Shown here piece after piece: positions 6,379-12,858 of a DNA stretch of 14,238 nucleotides (its first letter is position 1; each line of letters starts with the position of its first letter). The notes under the pieces were generated by a model. It did not search any database and was not told where the DNA came from. It saw nothing but the letters and a program-made list of their open reading frames with translations. The translations under genes were made by a program, and so were the position numbers. This DNA comes from a bacterium (lineage in GTDB: Bacteria > Zixibacteria > MSB-5A5 > GN15 > FEB-12). The stretch spans positions 1-14,238 of the forward strand of contig JAUWMW010000033.1 of the NCBI GenBank assembly GCA_030612965.1. Direction: 5' to 3'.

Positions 6379-6945
6379 TTACGGTTCGCCGAAAGCGCCG
6401 ATGTTCGACAGGTTGCCGTGGACTTCCTTCACCCTCTTGATATGGTACCAGTTGAGGTTGCCGTCGGCCTCGAGTCCCCAGCCGGTCACCCAATCCTCAC
6501 CTCTCTGAATATCGACAAACGACTCCGTATCCATCCGGTCGGTTTCCGAGTTCCAGTGGAGATAGTCGGTCTTGAGCCGGGTTCCCCTCTGATTGACCAG
6601 AATGACATGGCCGAACAGATCCAACAGGCCGGTTTTCTCGCGCACTATGGCTGAGTCGGCTATGACCCAGCCGGCGGCTTTGCCCGTGGAATCATAGGTA
6701 GTGACGTGCACGCCGTAGGACATGGAGGAGTCGAGCGGCTCGTACTCAACAATGCGCTCCGAGAGGATTTCGGTGGTAATGCGACCGCCGTCATACAGGA
6801 AAATCTTAGCCTTCTTGAGTTCGGTGCCAGGCAGTTGGCTGCTGTCGGCATCACTGTCTGGTCCGGATTGCGATGACTCGTCGATCACACACCCGGCCAT
6901 GAGCACCAGGATGAATATCAAATATGTTAGCAGTACCGTTCGCAT
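6379..6945 (-). CDS. lptC: LptC-like LPS export protein, predicted lipoprotein
   Basis: The 188-residue protein begins with a lipoprotein signal peptide: MRTVLLTYLIFILVL, then lipobox LMAGC with the acylated cysteine at 19. A ~20-residue Ser/Asp-rich linker follows. From about residue 45 it shows the LptC/OstA beta-jellyroll pattern: KKAKIFLYDGGRITTEILSERIVEYEP, then VTTYDSTGKAAGWVIADSAIVREKTGLLDLFGHVILVNQRGTRLKTDYLHWN. LptC sits in the periplasm on the LptBFG complex and passes LPS to LptA. E. coli LptC is held by a membrane helix; lipid anchoring as predicted here also occurs in other groups. It lies 57 bases after the acyltransferase gene and is the last gene of the Kdo/LPS operon. The lptA and lptB genes that often follow are absent, replaced by a repeat island. 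The family call rests on fold pattern and context. Confidence 0.85.
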   Translation of the reverse strand: MRTVLLTYLIFILVLMAGCVIDESSQSGPDSDADSSQLPGTELKKAKIFLYDGGRITTEILSERIVEYEPLDSSMSYGVHVTTYDSTGKAAGWVIADSAIVREKTGLLDLFGHVILVNQRGTRLKTDYLHWNSETDRMDTESFVDIQRGEDWVTGWGLEADGNLNWYHIKRVKEVHGNLSNIGAFGEP

Positions 6946-7002
6946 TACATTCGCTTTCTTATACGTATATCGGCGGGTAAGTTCGGAATATACAGCCGTT
7001 TG

Positions 7003-7911
7003 TCAAGTCCTATACGAAGGGGGAGTCAGCCAGCGGTTTTTCAGCCAGATCCATTGGTCCGGGTACTGGACGATGATTTTCTCAAGTTCTTTGCTGCAGG
7101 CGGTGGTAACAGCTATGACATCACGATCGAAGTCATCGCTGGGTCTGATCTTGATCTCCGGTCGGACAATGACGCGGTAGCGATTGTCCTCTGTTCGCAC
7201 ACAGGCCACCGGGACAAAAGCAGCGCCCGTCTTCAGTCCGAGAATGGTCTGACCCACCGGCGTCAGGGCTGGTCGCCCGAAAACCGGCACGAACTCACTG
7301 CGGATACTGATGGAGTCGAAGTCTATCAGTACTCCCAACACTCCGCCTTCCTTCAGCCATCTCACAAAGCGCAACGGTGAGGCGGTGGTTGCGATGTTGG
7401 TCACACCCAAAGCCTGACGCTGTGCCACCAGCAGTTCGTCCAGTCGCCGGTCATACATTTCGCGACCGATAGCGGCGGCCCGGTAACCTAACGATGCAAA
7501 GTAGACTCCCAGCAGTTCGAAGTTGCCGATATGCCCGGAGATTCCGATAACGCCATTACCCCGCTTGTATGCCTCGTCAAAATGTTCGAGACCGTCGACG
7601 GAAATGAGCGGTGCAATCTCGCTATTGTAATGCTTTGTGCATCTCAGCAAATCGACGACGTTCTTGCCGGAATTGATAAAGAACCGACAACCGATATTTG
7701 TTAGCTCCTCGGTAGTGAGGTTATCACCGTAGACCAATGATAAGTGCCGGGCAATCCTGTAGTGGTCTTTTGGCAACAGCCGCCAGGCCGTCAGTCCGGC
7801 CATAGCGCCCAGGAACAATGCCAGGCGCCGTGGCAGGCGATTGAACAGGCCTGTCAACGCACGGACCAGGAAGTAGGTCGCGCTATGTTTGAGCCGTTTG
7901 CCCAGCCTCAT
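7003..7911 (-). CDS. LpxL/HtrB-family lipid A acyltransferase
   Basis: The 302-residue protein carries the catalytic HX4E motif of the lysophospholipid/lipid A acyltransferase family: HIGNFE with His127 and Glu132. It also has the C-terminal QWIWLKNRW segment typical of LpxL/LpxM (PEQW-W--RW). The N-terminal basic and hydrophobic region (about 12-47) would hold it at the inner membrane. These enzymes transfer a secondary acyl chain from acyl-ACP onto Kdo-lipid IVA. Its start lies two bases after the kdsD stop, so it is in the Kdo operon, consistent with acting on a Kdo-bearing acceptor. Which chain and position it uses cannot be read from the sequence, so no lpxL/lpxM symbol is fixed. Confidence 0.92.
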   Translation of the reverse strand: MRLGKRLKHSATYFLVRALTGLFNRLPRRLALFLGAMAGLTAWRLLPKDHYRIARHLSLVYGDNLTTEELTNIGCRFFINSGKNVVDLLRCTKHYNSEIAPLISVDGLEHFDEAYKRGNGVIGISGHIGNFELLGVYFASLGYRAAAIGREMYDRRLDELLVAQRQALGVTNIATTASPLRFVRWLKEGGVLGVLIDFDSISIRSEFVPVFGRPALTPVGQTILGLKTGAAFVPVACVRTEDNRYRVIVRPEIKIRPSDDFDRDVIAVTTACSKELEKIIVQYPDQWIWLKNRWLTPPSYRT

Positions 7912-7913
7912 AG

Positions 7914-8879
7914 TCAGACCAGTTTGGATTTCAGGATATCATGCAGATGGATGATCCCGACCAGCCGACCGGATTCATCAACCGTTGCCAACTGCGTGAT
8001 CGAGTGTTTTTCCATAATTGCCAGCGCCGCGTCGAGCAGGGCGTCGGCTGCGACAGTCTTGGGGGCTGTTTGCATAACCTCAGATGCCGTCATGCTCAAG
8101 AAGTCGGCCTGTTTTTCGACTACGCGACGCAGGTCGCCGTCGGTGAAGATACCTGCGGGACAGCCATGTTTGTCCTTCATCAAGACACAACCAAGTCGGC
8201 AGGAGGTCATCTTGAGAATCATCTCTTTCATAGACGCCTGTGGCTCGATCAGCGGCAGCGCCTCGCCGGTATGATGCAACTCCGAAACGCGCACCAGCAA
8301 ACGTTGACCCAGAAAACCACCCGGGTGCAGGTCGGCGAAGTCATCCGGGCCAAACCGGCGTGCCTTCAACAAAGCCAGCGCCAGCGCATCACCCATCACC
8401 AGGGCTGCCGTCGATGAAGACGTCGGCACAAGATTATTAGGACAGGCCTCATGATCCACCGAACAGTCCAGAACGATATCGGCGCGGTCGGCCAGTTCAC
8501 TGGTCATACTGCCGCCCAGCAAAATCATGGCCACGCCCAGGCGACGGGCCGCTGAGACCAACATCGCACTTTCACCCATGCGTCCGGACTTGGATACCAA
8601 CAGGAGGATGTCGTCGCTGCGCATAAGTCCCAGATCGCCGTGAAGCGCCTCAGCCGGGTGCAGGAAGAACGACGCGATCCCGGTGGAGTTGAACGTAGCT
8701 GCAATCTTCTTGCCTATCAACCCTGACTTGCCCATGCCGGCTACGATCACGCGGCCTTTGCACTCGAGGATCGCGTCTACCGCTCGTTCGAAATTTTCAT
8801 CGAGCCGCTCGGCCAGAGCCTCCACCGCAGCCGCCTCGGATCTGATTACTTCCTGCGCGTATTTTCTCAACTCGGTCAT
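7914..8879 (-). CDS. kdsD: Arabinose-5-phosphate isomerase KdsD/KpsF (SIS + two CBS domains)
   Basis: The 321-residue enzyme interconverts ribulose-5-phosphate and arabinose-5-phosphate, the first committed step of Kdo synthesis. It aligns without gaps over the SIS domain with E. coli KdsD. The known catalytic residues correspond to Lys51 (GMGKSG), Glu103 (SGRMGE), Glu144 (EACP) and His185 (LHPGGFLGQRL), all present. Two CBS domains follow (about 205-262 and 270-321), with GIFTDGDLRRVVE and VGIIHLHDIL. One oddity: the usual SGES loop reads SGRM, so the first loop glutamate (E108 in E. coli) is Arg. The ATG overlaps the kdsC stop as ATGA, so the two are translationally coupled. Length and domain order are normal for the family. 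Confidence 0.97.
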   Translation of the reverse strand: MTELRKYAQEVIRSEAAAVEALAERLDENFERAVDAILECKGRVIVAGMGKSGLIGKKIAATFNSTGIASFFLHPAEALHGDLGLMRSDDILLLVSKSGRMGESAMLVSAARRLGVAMILLGGSMTSELADRADIVLDCSVDHEACPNNLVPTSSSTAALVMGDALALALLKARRFGPDDFADLHPGGFLGQRLLVRVSELHHTGEALPLIEPQASMKEMILKMTSCRLGCVLMKDKHGCPAGIFTDGDLRRVVEKQADFLSMTASEVMQTAPKTVAADALLDAALAIMEKHSITQLATVDESGRLVGIIHLHDILKSKLV

Positions 8880-9406
8880 TCGATCATATCCAGAGGGTTC
8901 TTACCTACTGCCTTGAAGTATGCTTCGATCACTTCCCGCACCGCCCCACAGCCGCCGTTTTTCTCGGTCACATAATCGACCACCTCGATCAGCTCGGGCG
9001 CAGCGTCGGCGACAGCAATCGACAGACCGGATCGCCGGGCCAGACCAATATCCAGAAGTTCGTTGCCGACAAAAGCTATCTCGGAGAAATCAAGGTCGAG
9101 TTCCTCAAGGAGAGGTTGGACCTGGAGTATCTTATCCTTCTTGCCCTGCAGAACATGCTTGATACCGAGGTCCTTCATGCGAGTGTCGGTGGCGGCCGAA
9201 TAGCGTCCCGACACAATTGCCAACTCCAGGCCGGACCGCATCGACAGGGCCATGAAAAAACCGTCGGAGATATTGAACCGTTTGAGTTCGAAACCGTCCG
9301 GGCCGAAGTAGATGCTGTCGTCAGTCAGCACACCGTCAACATCAAGCGCCAATAGCTTGACGCTCTTCAGGCGCTTTACAAACTGATCTCGCGTCAGTCG
9401 AGCCAT
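8876..9406 (-). CDS. kdsC: 3-deoxy-D-manno-octulosonate 8-phosphate phosphatase KdsC
   Basis: The 176-residue HAD-superfamily phosphatase removes phosphate from Kdo-8-P. The nucleophile motif is LDVDGVLTD (Asp22, acid/base Asp24). Motif II is VSGR (64-67), a lysine follows at 90-92 (GKKDK), and the C-terminal VADAAPELIEVVDYVTEKNGGCGAVREVIE is the KdsC signature. There is no cap domain; such enzymes form tetramers. The metal-binding motif usually written GDDxxD reads GNELLD (114-119). Related enzymes have GNDxxD, so this is probably tolerated, but both early acidic positions differ from the E. coli enzyme. It begins seven bases after the kdsA stop and overlaps kdsD by four bases. Its position between kdsA and kdsD confirms the specificity. 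Confidence 0.95.
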   Translation of the reverse strand: MARLTRDQFVKRLKSVKLLALDVDGVLTDDSIYFGPDGFELKRFNISDGFFMALSMRSGLELAIVSGRYSAATDTRMKDLGIKHVLQGKKDKILQVQPLLEELDLDFSEIAFVGNELLDIGLARRSGLSIAVADAAPELIEVVDYVTEKNGGCGAVREVIEAYFKAVGKNPLDMIE

Positions 9407-9413
9407 GTATGTC

Positions 9414-10211
9414 TCACTTAGTTGCTTCTCTTATTCTGGTAACAGCATCCAACAGGGCTGCTATCTCATCAAGCGGCAGCATGACACCGGCGTCGGACAG
9501 CGCTTCAGATGGTTTTGGATGCGTCTCGACAAACAGGCCGTCGACGCCGATAGCCACGGCTGCTTTCGCCATCGGGATAACGAACTCCGGTCGACCGCTC
9601 GACACTCCCGCCCCGCCGCTGGGAAGTTGCAGCGAATGGGTGGCATCGAACACAACCGGTCGGCCGGTCTCTTTCATTATCAAGAGCGCACGAAAATCTA
9701 CTACCAGGTTGTGATAACCAAACGTCGTCCCGCGCTCGGTCAGCATGACTTTGGCAGTGCCTGCCTTGGCCACCGCGTTGGCCATGTCCTCGGGCGCCAT
9801 GAACTGACCCTTCTTGATATTGACCCAACGTCCGGTTTGTGCCGCAGCCTGTATCAGTGCTGTCTGCCGACAAAGAAAGGCCGGAATCTGCATGACGTCG
9901 GCCACTTCGGCGACCGCTGAGACTTCAGCCGTCTCGTGAACATCGGTCAGTACCGGCAGGCCGGTTTCCGTCTTGACTTTTTCAAGGATGCGCAAGCCTC
10001 CGTCCAGACCTGGTCCGGTGGGAGAGTCCGCCGAAGTGCGGTTGGCCTTAGTGTAGGAACTTTTGAAGATGTACGGCAGATTATGCCGCTGGGCCAACTC
10101 GGCGACCGTCTCGGCTACTTGCAGACAGAGCAACTCCGACTCAACCACACACGGTCCCGCGATCAAAAAGAACTCACCCCGTTCGATTCTGGCAAACACT
10201 TCCTCGGTCAT
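9414..10211 (-). CDS. kdsA: Kdo-8-phosphate synthase KdsA, metal-dependent type
   Basis: The 265-residue TIM-barrel enzyme condenses phosphoenolpyruvate and arabinose-5-phosphate to Kdo-8-phosphate. The sequence is very close in pattern to the Aquifex aeolicus enzyme: IAGPCVVESE, FKSSYTKANRTS, CRQTALI, NIKKGQF, LTERGTTFGYHNLVVDFR and FDATHSLQLP. The metal ligands of that class are all present: Cys21, His192, Glu229 and Asp240. E. coli-type enzymes have Asn in place of the Cys and need no metal. The frame is open to a GTG at 10301, but ATG 10211 is chosen because homologues begin close to it and the extension would run through a hairpin at 10274-10296. No Shine-Dalgarno sequence precedes the ATG; an AT-rich TATTTATATT box ends seven bases upstream, so a leaderless transcript is possible. 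It is the first gene of the operon. Confidence 0.97.
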   Translation of the reverse strand: MTEEVFARIERGEFFLIAGPCVVESELLCLQVAETVAELAQRHNLPYIFKSSYTKANRTSADSPTGPGLDGGLRILEKVKTETGLPVLTDVHETAEVSAVAEVADVMQIPAFLCRQTALIQAAAQTGRWVNIKKGQFMAPEDMANAVAKAGTAKVMLTERGTTFGYHNLVVDFRALLIMKETGRPVVFDATHSLQLPSGGAGVSSGRPEFVIPMAKAAVAIGVDGLFVETHPKPSEALSDAGVMLPLDEIAALLDAVTRIREATK

Positions 10212-10273
10212 GTCGGGCAATATAAATAGTGCCGACCGAAACGCCAGCGATAAATGAGGTTGCGCATTAACAG

Positions 10274-10296
10274 GGCAGCATCCCCGCGATGCTGCC
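10274..10296. repeat. GC-rich hairpin between kdsA and the orphan gene
   Basis: GGCAGCAT (10274-10281) and ATGCTGCC (10289-10296) form a perfect 8-bp stem with a 7-base loop. The outer context GGGCAG...CTGCCGCC is the same as in the right arm of the 85-bp repeats, but the inner bases differ. It lies in the 188-base gap between two divergent genes, upstream of both, so it is not placed as a terminator. It may be a relative of the dispersed hairpins. Confidence 0.55.
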
Positions 10297-10399
10297 GCCA
10301 CTGTTTCGTCCGGTCTCTTGCAACCCTATCCCAAAACGACTATTATAGATGGTGAAGGGATGGAAAGGACACGGTCACTTGGAATAGCGAGGTAGGGCA

Positions 10400-11212
10400 T
10401 TGGCAAACTGGAACAAAGCAATACGAATTGATGAAATAGACTTACTTGTTAGGTTCTTGCGACATATCATGGGGGACCGTAGCCAGCGACTTCATTCGAC
10501 CCACTACCTCAGCCCGATGTTCCAAGCATATGATTCCTGGTCGATTGGCGGAAAGCCTAATCCGGTGCCAAATGAGGTCATAATCTTGGCTACTTACGCC
10601 CAGGCGTTGAGATCGTTCAGAAGCGATTTCTCCGACCACAGAATACAGCAAGTTGTAAGTAAGAGACTATGTGCTGAGAATCATGTATTAGGATTACTGT
10701 TTGAGTTTCGTTCCTGCATACATTTCGACAAACATCACAGGGTAGTCAGATGGCTGCCAAATGTCGGTCAACTCTCAGAATCGGACCTTAGAGTTCACCA
10801 TTTCAACGGATCGATCTTCTATGTTGAGTGCACAAGTCGCGAGCCTAAACCGCATCGTGTGGGGTGCAACCGAGTGATTATGGCCGATGTTCTCAATGCA
10901 CTGCGGAAGAAGTCAAGGACTAATCCGAATCTCAATCACCCCAGAGTCGTCTCGGTGTTTTTCCTGGAGAATCTGGACTTTAAGGATGACGAACTCAGGC
11001 AAGAGCTGGGTCTTAAGTTGCAATCACGGTGGGCCAGTCCACGGTATGGTTCGGTGTCTGCACTTATGGCAATCTCAAACACGCCTCCCAAAGTCGGTAG
11101 GAGAACGAAAACGGGTATATACTATGACACCGATCTTCTGTCGCTGAGCTATCTGAATCCGCAAGCAGACCAGGCACTGCCAGCGGGATCCATCAACCCT
11201 GAAGGTATGTAG
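10400..11212 (+). CDS. Orphan protein with possible PD-(D/E)XK nuclease-like core
   Basis: I do not recognise the family of this 270-residue soluble protein. Its centre looks like a PD-(D/E)XK fold: helix HVLGLLFEFRS with Glu102, Asp129 in SESDLRV, then strand IFYVECTSR with Glu143, and a helix MADVLNALRKK followed by strand VVSVFFLE. The lysine of the E-x-K motif is replaced by Thr145, so nuclease activity is doubtful. Proteins with E-x-T in this place exist and are mostly uncharacterised. The only start in frame after the stop at 10385 that keeps the N-terminus is TTG 10400, with GAGG seven bases before it; the next ATG (10469) would remove 23 residues. Base composition differs from its neighbours: 22 G+C in 60 bases at 10681-10740 against 39 in 60 at 9721-9780 in kdsA. 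This suggests transfer. It has no partner gene in the same direction. Confidence 0.7.
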   Translation: MANWNKAIRIDEIDLLVRFLRHIMGDRSQRLHSTHYLSPMFQAYDSWSIGGKPNPVPNEVIILATYAQALRSFRSDFSDHRIQQVVSKRLCAENHVLGLLFEFRSCIHFDKHHRVVRWLPNVGQLSESDLRVHHFNGSIFYVECTSREPKPHRVGCNRVIMADVLNALRKKSRTNPNLNHPRVVSVFFLENLDFKDDELRQELGLKLQSRWASPRYGSVSALMAISNTPPKVGRRTKTGIYYDTDLLSLSYLNPQADQALPAGSINPEGM

Positions 11213-11228
11213 TAATGGAGAACGGCAG

Positions 11229-11248
11229 GCGCAGGGCTCCTGCCCTAC
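11229..11248 (-). repeat. GTAGGGCAGG mini-repeat, copy 3 (inverted)
   Basis: Read on the minus strand this is GTAGGGCAGGAGCCCTGCGC, one base different from the copy at 682-700 over their shared 19 bases. It starts seventeen bases after the stop of the orphan gene at 11212. Confidence 0.55.
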
Positions 11249-11305
11249 TGTTAAAACCGCCGGGGTGACAGGCTATAATGTTCTTCGTGATCCGGGCGCA
11301 AATAC

Positions 11306-11335
11306 TGTCATGCTGAGCGCAGTCGAAGCATGACA
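11306..11335. repeat. TGTCATGCT...AGCATGACA hairpin, interspersed-repeat type
   Basis: A perfect 9-bp stem (11306-11314 with 11327-11335) encloses the 12-base loop GAGCGCAGTCGA. The same sequence type, TGTCATGCTGAGCG-AGTCGAAGCATGACA, is a common dispersed palindrome in many bacterial genomes. It lies between the convergent orphan gene and fumC and could stop transcription from both sides, though no T-run follows. Confidence 0.6.
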
Positions 11336-11347
11336 CCATTGCAATGG
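11336..11347. repeat. Perfect 12-bp palindrome CCATTGCAATGG near the fumC end
   Basis: The palindrome directly follows the TGTCATGCT hairpin and ends ten bases from the fumC stop codon. Without a loop it cannot form a stable hairpin, so it may be a protein site or chance. Confidence 0.3.
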
Positions 11348-11356
11348 CCCTCCCCC

Positions 11357-12748
11357 TTACGCCCGTGGGCCGATCATCTTCTCAGGCCGCACCTTTTCGT
11401 CGAACTCTTCCTCGGTCAAGAGTCCGAGCGCGACCACGGCTTCCTTCAACGTGGTGCCTTCGGCGTGTGCTTTTTTGGCGACTTTGGCGGCATTGTCATA
11501 ACCAATATGCGGATTCAACGCCGTGACTAACATCAGGGAGTTGGTCAGGTGCTTCTGGATGGCAGCCTCGTTTGGTTCCAGACCGACGGCGCACTTCTCA
11601 TCGAACATCTCGCACGAATCAGCGATCAACCGAATCGACTGGAGCAGGTTGTAGATCATCACCGGCTTGAAAACGTTCAACTCGAAATTGCCCGACGCGC
11701 CGCCGACGTTCACGGCGACATCGTTGCCGATCACCTGCGCACAGACCATTGTCATCGCCTCGCACTGAGTCGGGTTGACTTTGCCCGGCATGATCGACGA
11801 ACCCGGCTCATTGGCCGGCAGGTTCAATTCGCCAATACCGCAGCGCGGGCCCGATCCGAGCCAGCGAATATCGTTGGCGATCTTCATCAGCGAACAAGCC
11901 AAGGTCTTCATCACGCCCGACGCTTCCACGATAGCATCATGCGTCGCCAGCGACTCGAACTTATTGGGCGCCGTCACGAACCGCTTGCCGGTGATTTCGG
12001 CGATTGCCTTGGCCGACCGCTCGGCAAACTCCGGATGCGCGTTCAATCCGGTGCCGACGGCGGTGCCGCCCAGCGCCAGCGGGTAGAGCCGTTTGAGACA
12101 GTCGTCGATTCGATCCAGCCCAAGACTGAGAGCGGCGGCGTAGCCTGAGAATTCCTGCCCCAGGGTCAGCGGCGTGGCATCCATCAGATGAGTACGGCCG
12201 ATCTTAATGATGTCTTTGAACCCCTCGGACTTCTTCGCCAGCGTGTCGCGCAGTTGGGTGATCATTGGGATCAAACGGCGATGGATCTCCTCGACGGCGG
12301 CGATGTGCATAGCAGTCGGGAAGGTATCGTTCGACGATTGTCCCATGTTGACGTGGTCGTTGGGATGGACAGGGTCCTTGCTACCGAGCTTGCCGCCGGC
12401 CAGTTCGATCGCGCGGTTGGAGATCACTTCGTTGGAGTTCATATTGCTCTGCGTCCCCGAGCCTGTCTGCCAGACTACCAGCGGGAAATGGTCATCGAGT
12501 TTTCCGTCGATCACCTCGTCGGCCGCTTTGGTGATTAAATCACCTTTTTCCTTCGGCATCTTTCCCAAATCCATATTGACCAGGCAGGCCGCCTTTTTGA
12601 GGATACCCATGGCGCGGATGATCTCGCGCGGCATCGTCTCGGTGCCGATGCGAAAGTTGGTCAGTGATCGAGCTGTTTGGCAGCCGTAATACTTGTCGGC
12701 GGGTACTTTCATTTCCCCCATAGTGTCGGTCTCAATACGGTATTCCAT
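11357..12748 (-). CDS. fumC: Class II fumarate hydratase FumC
   Basis: The 463-residue enzyme interconverts fumarate and L-malate in the TCA cycle; class II enzymes are iron-free homotetramers. The superfamily signature GSSIMPGKVN is at 316-325, with the catalytic serine at 318 as in E. coli FumC. TGSGTQSNMNSNEV (95-108) and GRTHLMDATP (184-193, His187) complete the active site. Length is normal for FumC, and the MEYRIETDTMGEMKVPADKYYGCQT opening is typical, separating it from aspartase and argininosuccinate lyase, though aspartase is a close relative. The start is supported by GGAGGAA a few bases before the ATG. It is transcribed alone, divergent from the antiporter gene (110 bases between starts) and convergent with the orphan gene. 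Confidence 0.97.
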   Translation of the reverse strand: MEYRIETDTMGEMKVPADKYYGCQTARSLTNFRIGTETMPREIIRAMGILKKAACLVNMDLGKMPKEKGDLITKAADEVIDGKLDDHFPLVVWQTGSGTQSNMNSNEVISNRAIELAGGKLGSKDPVHPNDHVNMGQSSNDTFPTAMHIAAVEEIHRRLIPMITQLRDTLAKKSEGFKDIIKIGRTHLMDATPLTLGQEFSGYAAALSLGLDRIDDCLKRLYPLALGGTAVGTGLNAHPEFAERSAKAIAEITGKRFVTAPNKFESLATHDAIVEASGVMKTLACSLMKIANDIRWLGSGPRCGIGELNLPANEPGSSIMPGKVNPTQCEAMTMVCAQVIGNDVAVNVGGASGNFELNVFKPVMIYNLLQSIRLIADSCEMFDEKCAVGLEPNEAAIQKHLTNSLMLVTALNPHIGYDNAAKVAKKAHAEGTTLKEAVVALGLLTEEEFDEKVRPEKMIGPRA

Positions 12749-12858
12749 GGTTCCTCCGGTCGCGTGGCGACTACAATAATCGGAAACGTTGTTTCATCTT
12801 TTGAGGTCCGAATATACAGCCTCGGATCACACCCGCAAGGAGGTTTGAGGACATTTTT
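12749..12858. promoter_or_regulatory. Divergent promoter region between fumC and the antiporter gene
   Basis: Both genes start away from this 110-base gap, so promoters for both must be in or near it. On the minus strand GGCTGTATATTC (12821-12810) contains a -10-like TATATT about 65 bases before the fumC ATG. The same twelve bases occur before lptC (6997-6986). No convincing -35 box is visible at the normal distance, and the exact promoters cannot be fixed by eye. Confidence 0.35.

Noticed and set aside
6981..7006. TTGACA (minus strand, 7006-7001) before lptC
   Set aside because: The only good -10-like hexamer (TATATT) is eight bases away, too close, and the -35 match overlaps the stop codon of the preceding gene.
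10212..10301. N-terminal extension of kdsA from GTG 10301
   Set aside because: It would run through the 8-bp hairpin at 10274-10296, gives a segment absent from homologues, and the ATG at 10211 fits the family start.
11549..12148. 199-codon + strand open frame opposite fumC
   Set aside because: fumC is unambiguous on the other strand; this frame shows no conserved motif.
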